Shown here: positions 45,290 to 56,042 of the stretch, in pieces
Numbering within the stretch: position 1 is the stretch's first letter
Layout: each line of letters opens with the position of its first letter
Notes under the pieces: generated by a model
Seen by the model: only the letters and a program-made list of their open reading frames with translations
What the model was told of the DNA's origin: nothing
Databases searched by the model: none
Made by a program: the position numbers and the translations under genes
Assembly (NCBI RefSeq): GCF_037102585.1
Contig: NW_027043820.1
Coordinates: 1,336,501-1,400,500, forward strand
From: Saccharomycopsis crataegensis
Lineage: Eukaryota > Ascomycota > Saccharomycetes > Ascoideales > Saccharomycopsidaceae
Length of the DNA: 64,000 nucleotides
Reading direction: 5' to 3'

Positions 45290-46768
45290 TTACTTTTCTT
45301 TCTTTGGCTCTACTTGCTGAGTAGTCTGCTTTCCTTGCTGAGCATACCCGCTATAGTACATGTACTGTTGGTTCATTGGGTACCCACCAGTATAATACGC
45401 AGCGTAGTTGTTATACTGTTGGGCAGGGTACTGATAAACAACATTGGCCTGTCCTTCAGCAGATCCTGTGGCAGCACCAGCGGCCCCACTAATGGTGGTA
45501 GCACCGGTTGAGGTAGTGCTGTCACCAGTGGTGGTACCGTCTTGTCCAGTAGTAGTGGTCTGGCTTACTGGAGGATACATGTAGAACTGCTGAGCTTGTT
45601 GTGGGGTCTGTTGTTGAGGTTGATGAGCCAGCTGTTGGCCAGTGGCGGTAGTTGCTTGAGGAAGGTAAGCAGCAGCAGCAGCAGCAGCAGACACGGTTCC
45701 TGCGTTGACGCCACCGCTGAGGAAAAACGATTTGATATCACGGACAAAGAGCGGGAATAAAAGATCGGAGATCCCTTCGTTTCTTGCCAATTCAAACGCA
45801 CGTTCAAATGGAATCCATACCCCTTTGAGGTTCATGGCCCCAATCTTCACAACGTATCTGGTTTTCTCGGTTTTCAAAATCCCATCACGACGCCCACGAG
45901 TCATCCCGGTGACATTAAGAAGTTTTGTTCCGTTGATGAAATTGGAATCCTCACGACGAGACACCGAGATCCCACGAGCTTCAACTTGATAACACACAGT
46001 GTTTTCATCTTCCCAGAAAGTGGTGGTGATACGTGGTTTTGCTGGAGCTTGGGGCATCACTGCGGCATTCATCACTCCTGGGCGACCAGCAGCAGCAGCG
46101 GCGGCGGCGGCAGCAGCGTAGGGCCAAGCAGCGCCAGCAGGCATACTGAAGGCGGCGTTGGTAGGGTACGGCTGAGCATACGGAGTGGTGGCAGCAGAGG
46201 TAGTCGCACTGCCAGAAGCACTACCAAGTTGTTGGTGTTGAGTAGTGGAGGCAGCACTAATGGTTTTTTTATCTTCAGTCTTCACAGTGGTAGCGCCAGT
46301 ACTTGCGCCATTCCCAACGGTAGCAGCGGCAGTGGCTGCAGCAGCGTATTGTTGGTATTGTTGTTGAGTTTGACCCATCTGATAAACTTGGTTACCATAA
46401 CCGTACGCATCATAATAGTTAGCATAGCGCTGTTGCTGCTGTTGTTGTTGTTGTTGTTGTTGCTGTTGTTGTTGAGACTGCGCTTGCAGTTGCAGTGTTT
46501 GTTGCAGTGGTTGCAGTGTTTGCTGTTGCAGTTGTTGCGATTGCTGTTGCAGCAGCAGTTGTTGAGGATAGGCTTGGGTATAATAAGCGGCGGTAGCAGC
46601 AGTCGACTGCTGGTGTTGGCTTTGTCCGGCAGTATTGGCAGCTACTTGGTTGGATGTGGTCGATCCAGAAACTGTAGCAGCAGTAGACCCTTGGCCAGTA
46701 GACTGGCCTTGGGAGGCCAGTGACGCGTGGGAATCTTGACCTTCGTAGGAATAGGATTGGGTAGACAT
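45290..46768 (-). CDS. EFG1: APSES-domain transcription factor of the Efg1/Phd1/Sok2/StuA type
   Basis: 492 residues from an ATG at 46768. The APSES DNA-binding domain fills residues about 245-350: [92 protein letters not shown]. This matches Candida Efg1 and S. cerevisiae Phd1/Sok2 ([20 protein letters not shown]). Long Gln runs (CAG/CAA, about 46427-46477) and Ala runs (about 46090-46120, 45670-45690) flank the domain, as in Efg1, where such regions drive condensation. The family controls filamentous growth and cell type downstream of cAMP-PKA; a PKA-like Thr site has not been assigned. Whether it is the EFG1 or EFH1/PHD1 paralog cannot be told here. Confidence 0.88.
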   Translation of the reverse strand: MSTQSYSYEGQDSHASLASQGQSTGQGSTAATVSGSTTSNQVAANTAGQSQHQQSTAATAAYYTQAYPQQLLLQQQSQQLQQQTLQPLQQTLQLQAQSQQQQQQQQQQQQQQQRYANYYDAYGYGNQVYQMGQTQQQYQQYAAAATAAATVGNGASTGATTVKTEDKKTISAASTTQHQQLGSASGSATTSAATTPYAQPYPTNAAFSMPAGAAWPYAAAAAAAAAAGRPGVMNAAVMPQAPAKPRITTTFWEDENTVCYQVEARGISVSRREDSNFINGTKLLNVTGMTRGRRDGILKTEKTRYVVKIGAMNLKGVWIPFERAFELARNEGISDLLFPLFVRDIKSFFLSGGVNAGTVSAAAAAAAYLPQATTATGQQLAHQPQQQTPQQAQQFYMYPPVSQTTTTGQDGTTTGDSTTSTGATTISGAAGAATGSAEGQANVVYQYPAQQYNNYAAYYTGGYPMNQQYMYYSGYAQQGKQTTQQVEPKKEK

Positions 46769-47701
46769 TATTTGACCTAATATAAATATATTACGCGGGT
46801 TATGGATCCTTTAGTATGTCGTAGATCACCAGCAATGCGATGTTGGAATATGTTGCAGACCGTACAAGAGGAGTGCTAATTTTTTTTTTGATGTGGATTA
46901 ACGCAAAAAAGCACAGCACTTTACTTTGAGGAAAAAAATCAGCAACAGGGGAGGCAAACTCACAAGTGGAACAAAAACTAAGATAACGGTAGTGTTTGTC
47001 GATAAAATAAAGCAGAAAATGTCTTAAAAATCACAAGCAAGAAAACACACTCGTGAACAGTTCGGCTATTTTTCTGAGACGTTGTAATTATAATTGTGGA
47101 TCTGTAGTCGTGCAACAAGGAGTAATGTGGTGCAATGCATTTTCACATTCAGCGATTTTTTTTTTCCCTTAATTTTTTTTCCCTTCGCTAGGGCCAAAAA
47201 AGGCCGGGTGATGATTTTCCGATATGCACTCATCTGACAAAACACCCAAACACCAGCGATGCCCACCCAAATATGAAGTAGATAAGATGAATCGGATCGA
47301 TAGATACTACAAGTAGACATTATTGTAGAAAGCAAACAACCAGGGTTAGTTACTGTATAGATAACTGAAAAATAATAACAAATAATGATAAATAAAAGAT
47401 AAATGCAGAAAAGCCAAAATGGCATAGCGTAAACTGAAATAGAAATATTAGTGCTATTTGTAATAAAAATAAGAGCAAAAGGATGCAAACAAATTTCAAA
47501 GAATTAAATCAAAAGACATAAAAGAGAAGCATTCATTGGGAAAAGTAACAGATGACGTACTTTTCTTCTTATTTCAAAACAGATAGCATCAAAAGACAAT
47601 CATAGTAAAAAACAATCAATAATAAGAGCCGGAAAATAAAGAAAAGACGGAAAGAAGAACGGACATATAAAACGTAGGGAACTGGTACAAATGAATTGAA
47701 A
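46769..47701. promoter_or_regulatory. long upstream region of the APSES factor gene
   Basis: 933 bp between two minus-strand regulator genes. It has A- and T-runs (about 46880-46888, 47157-47178). A 140-residue ORF at 47066-47488 is composed of common hydrophobics without a domain and was not accepted. Long 5' regions are usual for Efg1-type genes. Confidence 0.4.
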
Positions 47702-50383
47702 TCACACCTGTGAAAACCGCTGCTGGTTTTGCAATTCCATGGAAGATGGCAAATTCGGATTACGATACCTGATTTGCTTCTTTAGGAACTCTTGTTCTGC
47801 TTCAGCTGCCACTTGATCAACATCTATATCAACATCCATTTCAGTGTCCTCATAGTTCTCATGAGGCATGTCAGAAACTGCAATTGGCGATTTTTTGAAT
47901 CCAGGATGTGAAATATGACCATGGTAAGAAATACCAACATTACTACTTTTAGCCAAGGAATTAGATTGATGAAGTTGAGGTCTATCAGAAGATGGAGTTG
48001 AGATGGAATTAGATTCAAGGTTCTTGGTTGGGGTAATATTACTATTGGTAATAACAGACATTCCTTTATCTCCATCGATGTCTTGCTTATTATTAATTGT
48101 GTTAACAGAGGAGACTGAATTGCTATCATTAGATGGAGCTTCAATGGTAGTTGTATTGCTAGGAGCAGTAATTGTTGGGATGGGTTTATTAACAGAGGTT
48201 GATGCAGAATTTCCAGTGAAATTGAATTCAGAGTTAGAGTTACTTCCAGACATTGCAGTATCAATGATGGATTCCGCAGCCGGTGAGACCACATAAGTAT
48301 CAGAAGCTGGTTCAGTCACTAACATGCTCTCAATGGTAGGCTTTTTGCTCAACGGACCGTCACTGGGTCTATGGTTAGTTTCTGATCCGGAGCTCAAGCT
48401 GAGAGATGAAAGGGCAGGTAGGCGGATATTCGAGGAGGATCTAGCGCTAGTGGTGGTTTCAGGATTCATCAAATCACTGATTCTTGTCGCCAGAGAATTA
48501 TTAGAGATGGATTTGAAATTGTGCGAGGATGATGGATTTGCTTGAGTATCTGATGATGGTGGGCTACCAGCACTGTGTGGAGCAGTGCTATGTACTGAGA
48601 AATCAAATGATTGATGTTGCTGAGAGTATTGCTGCTGATGCTGCTGTCTTGATTGCTGCTTTGATGGTGGAAGGTAGAGTTTTGAGTCTGAGTTGACAGA
48701 AAATTGAGAATTAATAGAAAAATCTGACTTTACAGACATACGTCTATCATCATTGTTCAACACTGAACGTAGCCAAGAAGAGGAAGAGGACGAAGCCAGG
48801 GAAACCCTGTTGCCGGCAGCGCTATTATAGTAATTAGTGGAAGATGTGCGATGATTAGTTTCACTGATACTTGGTAATTTCCCTGACGATGCAAGCTGGG
48901 CTTGTTGATAGGCAGAAAGTTTCGCTGTTGACGCTTGGTTTGAGAAAACCATTGGTAGCGAAGGGAGTGTTTGATTATTATTATTGTTGTTCAACTTGTT
49001 GTGCATGCTAAGCGAAGAACGATTACCACTATTCAAAGAAGAACTCAGCGACAGGAAAGATGATCTAATAGATGACTGTGAGCTGAAAGCACTAGACGTT
49101 GGAGTAGTCTTCACAGAATCAAAATGAGTCGCGTTACTGAAATTACTGAATGATGGTGACGATGGTTGGGAAGCAGTCGGGAATTTCAGTTGATAGGGTG
49201 AAACTAATGGGCTAGTGCCTTGTTGCCCTCTGTTATGTTGAATAGTTTGCGGAGGAGTGGTTGAGGAGAAATTATTTTGATGAATTGGCGGAGGTGGACT
49301 GCTAATTCTAATGCCATTGTCACTGGAATTTGTAAATGAACTGCTATTTGAGTAAATTGAAGGAGCATGTGCACTATTATTTGAATAAATAGAAGCGGTA
49401 TCAAAAGAATTCGAAGGAAGAGGGGCAGAATTGACTGAAGTATGGCTTTGATTTGAAAATGGCAGAGCAAGTCGGGTAAAAAATGAAGAATCATTACCTT
49501 TGTTTTCATTTTGACTAACAGATGATGCATACTCTACAGCTGTCTGTCTGTGGGTTGCAAGTTCTGGGTTCGAAGAATATTCCACGTTGAGATTTAGAGG
49601 CCGTGGACGTTTGCGAGAGTCTGCTTTGAACTGTGGCGTCTTTGAGAACAGAGAAGTGGTTCCCAAAGGAGTGTTTGAATTATTTGGTAATATGCTCGAG
49701 GTCATCAATCCATTTTGATGCAACATTGGCAAGCTATTGGATTGTTGTAGAGGTGGACTGAAGTAAAGAGATCTGGTTGGACTTGTCTGGCCAGCAGTTG
49801 GGGTATTGGTTACTGATGATGACACACTGCTAGAACTTGGAGATAGAATAGCAGTTTTAACGGATCCTGAGCCATTGCTACTGAGAGTTTTAAAGGATCT
49901 CGCCGACTGGTTATCGAAACCAGATAATTGTCGGTGATGGATAGGAGGCGGTTGATGGAAGCTGGACTGGTCAAACATGGAAGGTTGTGCAGACGAAGCG
50001 CCCAACTCCATATTTAGCGGTTGTCGCTGTTGTTGCGGCTGCTGCTGCTGAAGACTTCCTCCGGTAGTATTAGGTTCGCCTCCAATGGTGACAGTTTCTT
50101 GTTGAGTCAAAACATAATTTTCGTAGGCGTGAACTGTTTGTTTGTGTTGGCGGAGATTATCAAGACGAGAGAAGAACTTTTGACAAAATGGACATTGGAA
50201 TGGCCTTTCACCAGTATGTTTTCTAATATGTCTTGCCAAATGTTCTGATCTAGTAAAAGTCATGCTGCAATTATCATAGCCAGTACATTGGAAGACCCTC
50301 TTCTTCGACTTTCTCCTGATTGTTGATGATGGAGAAGACGAAGAAGAGGTGGATGATGGAAGGTGGGGGGTTTGAGAATTCAA
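47702..50383 (-). CDS. C2H2 zinc-finger transcription factor, Usv1/Rgm1-like, start unresolved
   Basis: About 893 residues if read from 50383. Two N-terminal C2H2 fingers lie at about residues 31-85: C-x5-C-x12-H-x3-H ([24 protein letters not shown]), linker TGERPFQ, and C-x2-C-x12-H-x4-H ([22 protein letters not shown]). The [27 protein letters not shown] type is that of S. cerevisiae Usv1, Rgm1 and relatives, stress and carbon-source regulators. The rest is Ser/Asn/Gln-rich and disordered, with an acidic C-terminal stretch ([22 protein letters not shown]). The frame has no ATG between the upstream in-frame stop at 50402-50404 and finger 1, whose internal Met is residue 41. A non-AUG start, a spliced 5' exon or a sequence error is implied. 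Confidence 0.8.
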   Translation of the reverse strand: MNSQTPHLPSSTSSSSSPSSTIRRKSKKRVFQCTGYDNCSMTFTRSEHLARHIRKHTGERPFQCPFCQKFFSRLDNLRQHKQTVHAYENYVLTQQETVTIGGEPNTTGGSLQQQQPQQQRQPLNMELGASSAQPSMFDQSSFHQPPPIHHRQLSGFDNQSARSFKTLSSNGSGSVKTAILSPSSSSVSSSVTNTPTAGQTSPTRSLYFSPPLQQSNSLPMLHQNGLMTSSILPNNSNTPLGTTSLFSKTPQFKADSRKRPRPLNLNVEYSSNPELATHRQTAVEYASSVSQNENKGNDSSFFTRLALPFSNQSHTSVNSAPLPSNSFDTASIYSNNSAHAPSIYSNSSSFTNSSDNGIRISSPPPPIHQNNFSSTTPPQTIQHNRGQQGTSPLVSPYQLKFPTASQPSSPSFSNFSNATHFDSVKTTPTSSAFSSQSSIRSSFLSLSSSLNSGNRSSLSMHNKLNNNNNNQTLPSLPMVFSNQASTAKLSAYQQAQLASSGKLPSISETNHRTSSTNYYNSAAGNRVSLASSSSSSWLRSVLNNDDRRMSVKSDFSINSQFSVNSDSKLYLPPSKQQSRQQHQQQYSQQHQSFDFSVHSTAPHSAGSPPSSDTQANPSSSHNFKSISNNSLATRISDLMNPETTTSARSSSNIRLPALSSLSLSSGSETNHRPSDGPLSKKPTIESMLVTEPASDTYVVSPAAESIIDTAMSGSNSNSEFNFTGNSASTSVNKPIPTITAPSNTTTIEAPSNDSNSVSSVNTINNKQDIDGDKGMSVITNSNITPTKNLESNSISTPSSDRPQLHQSNSLAKSSNVGISYHGHISHPGFKKSPIAVSDMPHENYEDTEMDVDIDVDQVAAEAEQEFLKKQIRYRNPNLPSSMELQNQQRFSQV

Positions 50384-50404
50384 TGTGATAGATGTGTATT
50401 GTTA

Positions 50405-53400
50405 AATTTATTGGGTTGTTTGAAAGGTGAAGTAGCGCATGGGAGAAGGAACCTTTGAATAAAAAAAAAGGACAAGGACCCTCTTTCTTTATGGATTTAG
50501 CTTAGCTATTTTTTGAAAGAACCTGTTCTGTTTTTGTGTTGAACGTTAAGTGAGAGATAATCACCAGGCTAGATACGATCTGGAAAAGAAGAGAGGGACA
50601 AAAGATTAAACTGTTCCTTTTTTTTTTCTTACTTTTTTGCACTGTTTTTGGAAAGATCAGAAATAGAGCAGAATATATAATAGTGGTGTTTGTTAATGTA
50701 AATTTAAGTATAGGCCTGTCGCCGCGGCTTCTCAAAAAAATAAAAAAATAAAAAAAAAAAAGGATCTACCAGTGTTGTAATTACAAACTGGCAGAAAAAA
50801 AAAAAACACAAAAGTCAAAATTGAAAACAGGGTGGGAAACGTACAGGAGAACAAGGGGGTGCATATGAAGCAGTAACTGCACCACTTGCAGCGTACCACT
50901 ATAGTTTGTAATGCTTGGATTAGTGATTAGTGTCCCATTGCTCGATATAAAATATGGCAGACCCAAGTAGGTTGGCTGAGCGAGCCAGAGGACATTAGCT
51001 CCTGACATCTTGGATGAGTGACAAGATAGGTTGCTAACTGATGATAGGTCTGATATATCCACAAATACGAATAAATATACGACTGCTGTCGTCACCCCCA
51101 ATCGACCAATTGGTGTCCTTAATAAATAAATAAAATAAAGGTGGAACCTGGTTCCTTACTGAGCCTCTGTCAACCATCGCAGGGGAATGTCAGATGCAAC
51201 AATCCACTTTTTTGGTTATGTATAATGCACTACCCCTGTGATATCCCAATATTCCAGCATATGCTAGCATCGGAATACATATAGTCGGCACGTATTGCAG
51301 AATAGTACTTTTTTTATGTTCCTGTTATTTCCAGATTTGTCAATCTGACTTAAGACGGATTATAATTTACACATCCCTACAAAATGTGACAAAACGGAAT
51401 CTTGCCATTCACCGTCATTTATTATTGCCTGATATAATACCAATCAGGTAATTCTATTAATTTGATAGTGTATTAGGCCGTTTATCCAATGACCCGTAAT
51501 CCTGTGATTACACCCAAAGAACCTTGGAAGACAGATCTTGAGATTTTCTTTTTAAAGAAAAAGAAAGATCCATGTACAGATAGATTGTTGAAAATTTTTT
51601 TAAAATGCTGTATGCCACCATCCTTGATACTATTATATCATCAGATTCTTTCAAAGTGCATACCACCTAGAAACACACCCTTTGTTAAAAAAAATAGAAT
51701 TCCTTCTTTTCTCGCATCCTGTTTTTTCTTTGTTTCTTTTTTTTTGCGTCTGGCAGAAATATTATATATTCCGAAAAGTCATCCTTCTTAAATTGCGATT
51801 TATTCCACCATTTTCATGTATGGCTTTTATAATTTTCCAACTGCCCTTCCCTGATATTTGACATTCCACTATCGACTAGTATTGATTTTTGCATACTTTT
51901 CCGTGTTCAAATTTCTAGTGAGCATTTAGATCTAAAATCGCTCGTGATTGAGAATAAATGGAATGTTGACAATTTCAATTTACGAATATCACGTGTGCGT
52001 AGACCTCCACAGCCATCGGAAAACTGTCCTCGGAAAGTTTGACGTAAAACCTCATTAAGGGAGAAGGATAATATACAGCGGGATGATAAATTGCGGCTGG
52101 CTTATTTTGTCAGTTTTTTAATTGCAGATTGTTGGGTACTGGAGTATGTATGACTTAAGAGATCTGTTACGCTTTTTGTATAATAAGTTTAAGAAGACTG
52201 GACTGATGACTGGTATGCCATCTTTGGATGAAATACCTATCGGATAGCTCCATATGATGAAGACTGTGCCGTCTCTATTATGAGGTTGTAAAAAGTCACC
52301 AAAATATTTGTCATCAAAAACCAAAACTGCCAAGAAACAAGTGACAAAGAAAAAGTCTAGTAAAGCAAAGAATGGACGATACATATGAGACCTAAAATAC
52401 TTTTCATCTAACCATTTCAACATCATGGTTAATAACTGCTAGAATAATTGCCTTATAAACAGCTACTTGACACATGTATATAATTATATAGACACTATTC
52501 CACTTGCAACTATTCTAATAATTTTTCGGGGTTCGCCAGTCATTGGTGAAACGATACTTTCTTCAAAAGTTAAGGATAAGGAATTTCCAAATTGATGCAA
52601 CAAAGGAATACCAGGGACGTAAACCATCACCATATGTTAGATAATGTTTATGATAGAAAAAATTATGACTAGATTACAACTCCAATGAATTGATACCAAT
52701 TTGCTCTTAACAGTATAGCAATGCATGTTAACATGCTTAACAATAGGAAACCGAAAGCAAAATATTGGATTGAAAATAAATTGCCGATGTCAGTTCACAT
52801 AGATCTCATGAAAAGCAAACAAAGCCTCAGTGCTGTGAGTCTGTTCCATATGAGTGACTTATGGTGATCGTAGAATAAAAAAGCTCTAGTAATACTACCA
52901 TATAGACAAACTACGAATGAAAATTTTCCTTCCATAAAAGAATTAACGATTTGAAACTATGAGTTCCTTCCCAGTACTTCATTCTTCAATTTCTCAGACA
53001 AAAAATCCTTTGACCACTTTCCCATTTCCTAAATTCACTTCTGTTTCTATTAATGAGGTGATCTTTCTTTCTCCGAGATGCTATTATAGAGAAGCTTACA
53101 GTTAAGAATCTCTTCTACACTCTTGTCAAAGGTTGCTTGCATAGGACATCATTTATTTCGCCGAGACAGTTACAGATTACATTTCTCTTATCGATTTATA
53201 CAAAACCCTTATATAGTTAGTTGACACGTTGGCACTTTGGCCAATACCTTTTCGTGTCTGTTTGTATTATGTATTCCGTTGTGCCAAGACTATTAACAAG
53301 CGAGGAAAGAAAAATTAGAGCAAACACTCAGATGAATGCCCGATGAAGATTGGATTTTTACAGGCTCTGTAAATGAACTGTTATCTTTTTTTTTTTTTTT

Positions 53401-54254
53401 TTTTATTTATTTTTTCCTTGCTTATAAGATTTCTTTAAGCTTTCTTTTTTCCTTGTCTTGCATAGCAGTATCTCAAGAAATGGGACTATATACAGATCTA
53501 TAGGCCTGATAAATAGCAAGGAAGATGATGATGACATTGCCTGCCAAATGAACATGGCTAATAACTCATCTACTCAATCTTACGGGATGTTTTTTTTTTT
53601 CGACTCCCATGACATCAATAAAAATAGTCCGAAATTATGTCATAATAGTTTTTTGGCGTGTTAGTTGTATGTGTCGATCATAAGTGCCTTCGCTTGAATG
53701 CCCACAGCCGGGATATTGTGTTTGTTCCTAGAAGAGGGCAATTTTGGAGGGCTAGCAATAAATAGTGGGAAACAGCAAGGAATAATTGTACATTTTGGCA
53801 CTATCAACCTCTACATATCTATATACTTTATCTCCGTGGCCATTTTCCTGCCGGGTGCTATATATATTTGTTGTGCTATTACTGATGGGAGGACCCGCCT
53901 CACAAAAGATCTGCCAGTCGCCGACGATAGCAAGAACACATGACGTAAACTCCCACATGACCACGGGGCACAACATGCCCCCTCCAAAGAAAAAAAGGGC
54001 CCCGTAACCTGTCGGTTGCTGGTGGGTCCGTCTACCCTGCCTGGTTGGAGGCAGCTTGTTTGTTTGTTTGTTTTTTCCCGCATAGTTGCTGCTGGTTCTA
54101 TCCACAACCTTCCAATATCATTGCTCATGTATCCCCCTTTATAACCTCCCACTCATCCCCCTCGCTTTTTCCACATTTGTCCCCCCTCCAAAAAAAAAGG
54201 AAGAAATTTTTCATCTCTTTTATTATTACCTCTCTCATCCAATAATATCTCACA
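50405..54254. other. 3.85 kb gene-poor region
   Basis: Between the zinc-finger gene and PIL1/LSP1, by far the longest gap in the window. ATCACGTG (51988-51995), several homopolymer tracts (for example 53386-53402 T) and an ATATAAT-type AT-rich landscape are seen. Short ORFs (50781-51101, 51489-51791, 53458-53943) lack protein character. The only one with mixed composition is at 52118-52426. No tRNA, snoRNA boxes, LINE fragments or intron signals recognised. Likely long regulatory DNA plus decayed sequence. Confidence 0.4.
52118..52426 (-). CDS. small hypothetical ORF or gene relic, 102 residues
   Basis: ATG at 52426. MMLKWLDEKYFRSHMYRPF is followed by a hydrophobic stretch (FFALLDFFFVTCFLAVLVF) that could be one membrane segment, then a mixed polar tail with Asp, Gly, Pro and Arg in normal proportion. 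No family recognised. It may be a remnant of a lost gene in an otherwise empty region. Confidence 0.25.
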   Translation of the reverse strand: MMLKWLDEKYFRSHMYRPFFALLDFFFVTCFLAVLVFDDKYFGDFLQPHNRDGTVFIIWSYPIGISSKDGIPVISPVFLNLLYKKRNRSLKSYILQYPTICN

Positions 54255-55238
54255 ATGCACAGAACTTACTCCCTCAGAAACTCAAGAGCGCCAACCGCCT
54301 CCCAATTACAATCGCCTGCCCCTCCTCCATCAACCACCAAAAAGCACTACTTCGGTAAGAGCGGAATTGCTTCTTCCTTGAGAATTAACACCGCTGGCTC
54401 ATTTGGTCCGGAATTGGCTAAGAAATTGGCTCAGTATGTCAAGATGGAAAAGAACGTTATGAGAGCCCTCGAGTTGGCTGCCAATGAACGTCGTGCTGTT
54501 GCTAAACAATTGTCTGTTTGGGGTGAAGAAAATGACGACGATGTTTCCGATATCACTGACAAATTGGGTGTCCTCATCTATGAACTCGGGGAATTGGATG
54601 ACTTGTTTATCGACCGTTATGACCAATATCGTTTGACTATCAAGTCTGTCCGTAACATTGAAGCTTCTGTCCAGCCTTCCCGTGACCGTAAGGCCAAGAT
54701 TACCGATAAGATTGCTTATCTTAAATACAAGGACCCACAATCACCAAAGATTATGATTTTAGAACAAGAATTGGTTCGTGCTGAAGCCGAATCTTTGGTT
54801 GCCGAAGCTCAATTGTCTAACATCACTAGAGAAAAATTGAAGTTGGCTTTCAACTATCAATTCGACTCTATCAGAGAACACGCCGAAAAAATGGCCCTCA
54901 TTGCCGGTTACGGTAAAGCTCTTTTGGAATTGTTGGATGATGCTCCAGTTACTCCTGGTGAAACCAGACCAGCTTATGATGGTTACGAAACCTCTAAGCA
55001 AATTATCATTGATGCTGAAAACGCTTTGAGAAACTGGACTTTGGACTCCGCCGCTGTTAAGCCAACTTTGAGCATCCGCCAAGTGGACGATGTCTACGAC
55101 ACTTCTGATGAAGAAGCCCTTGAAAATGAAGAATATCAAAAGCACAGAGAAGATTTGGACAAAGAATTGAATGGATTGGCTGAAACCGAAGAGAACTTCA
55201 CCCAAGAAGAACATCCTGAAGAAAAAGCTACTGCTTAA
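54255..55238 (+). CDS. PIL1: eisosome core BAR-domain protein Pil1/Lsp1
   Basis: 327 residues from an ATG at 54255. The start MHRTYSLRNSRAPTASQLQ is the near-invariant N-terminus of Pil1 and Lsp1, followed by GSFGPELAKKLAQYVKMEKNVMRALEL, NDDDVSDITDKLGVLIYELGELDD, SVQPSRDRKAKITDKIAYLKYKDPQSPKI and VRAEAESLVAEAQLSNITREKLK, then LLDDAPVTPGETRPAYDGYE. This is the banana-shaped BAR domain that assembles into eisosome half-cylinders on the plasma membrane. Thr/Ser residues in the N-terminal and C-terminal parts are Pkh-kinase targets in S. cerevisiae. The end is acidic. It cannot be split into Pil1 or Lsp1 by eye. The gene's codon bias (TTG, GCT, GTC) indicates high expression. Confidence 0.95.
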   Translation: MHRTYSLRNSRAPTASQLQSPAPPPSTTKKHYFGKSGIASSLRINTAGSFGPELAKKLAQYVKMEKNVMRALELAANERRAVAKQLSVWGEENDDDVSDITDKLGVLIYELGELDDLFIDRYDQYRLTIKSVRNIEASVQPSRDRKAKITDKIAYLKYKDPQSPKIMILEQELVRAEAESLVAEAQLSNITREKLKLAFNYQFDSIREHAEKMALIAGYGKALLELLDDAPVTPGETRPAYDGYETSKQIIIDAENALRNWTLDSAAVKPTLSIRQVDDVYDTSDEEALENEEYQKHREDLDKELNGLAETEENFTQEEHPEEKATA

Positions 55239-56042
55239 ACTTGACTTTTTCGTCTTTCACTCGTCAAATTTGTGATGTTTGTTCTATCCTTTTCGTGCCT
55301 GCGTTTCTTATGACTTACCTCTAATATTTTTTTCCCCTTCGACTGTGACTGTCACTCACTACTTGGTTTTATACTTGTACTTTTTTTTTTTTTTCTCTTG
55401 CTATCTGGCTTTAGCTTCTGGTTTTGTTATCCGACTAATACAGCGTTACTTTATTTGATCTTTGAAAAGTCTTTTTTAATTAATGTATGAACAAAGATGA
55501 CAACTACAAATGCCTCATCAAAACCTCACCTCATATCGTAGAACTTTACAAAAGAGAGCCAAATCAACTTGAAAGCACTAATAATAAAGAAAAATCACCC
55601 CTGTAGCAAACCGAGGGTATTCCATCGTCCACAGGTCATGTGATGCTGGACGGAAATTGCAATTGTTTTTGCTGAACTTTTTGAGAAAAAAAGAACACAC
55701 TTCCACATCTCGCAAAAGCACAAGGCAAGATTGTCCAACCAAATAGAAACAATTACACCCAAAAACATATTTTCCAGCATCATTTTCCATTAATTTTCTA
55801 TAATCAATACCATCTGGAAACTTGAATAGCAGGATTTTTGCCAAACTCTCTGTGTTCAGAATTAACTCACCTGTTTGCATACTTTCTTTTTTATTATTTT
55901 CTTCCCCAAAACAATATTGTGTTTCTTTATTGCGAAACATTCACACTGTCAAAGGCGACTGGTTTCTCTTTAGAATAAAGGTATTCTAATTTTAATCCTT
56001 ATCAACCCACACTTTTAGCATTTCAATTTTTGTCCGGTCAAA
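55239..56042. other. intergenic between PIL1/LSP1 and RTS1
   Basis: 804 bp. T-run (about 55380-55395) suits the PIL1 3' UTR. Short minus-strand ORFs of 120 and 62 residues (55578-55940) overlap one another and lack domains. RTS1 promoter lies in the right half. Confidence 0.4.

Noticed and set aside
47066-47488. 140-residue minus-strand ORF upstream of the APSES gene
   Set aside because: Hydrophobic, low-information translation across homopolymers; no domain or second exon evidence.
51988-52100. Point centromere starting from ATCACGTG (CDEI-like)
   Set aside because: The following ~85 bp is not AT-rich enough on either side and no CDEIII-like sequence was seen; it is more likely a Cbf1-type promoter site.
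53458-53943. Two short plus-strand ORFs upstream of PIL1/LSP1
   Set aside because: Short, unrelated to known proteins, and overlapped by opposite-strand ORFs of the same length.
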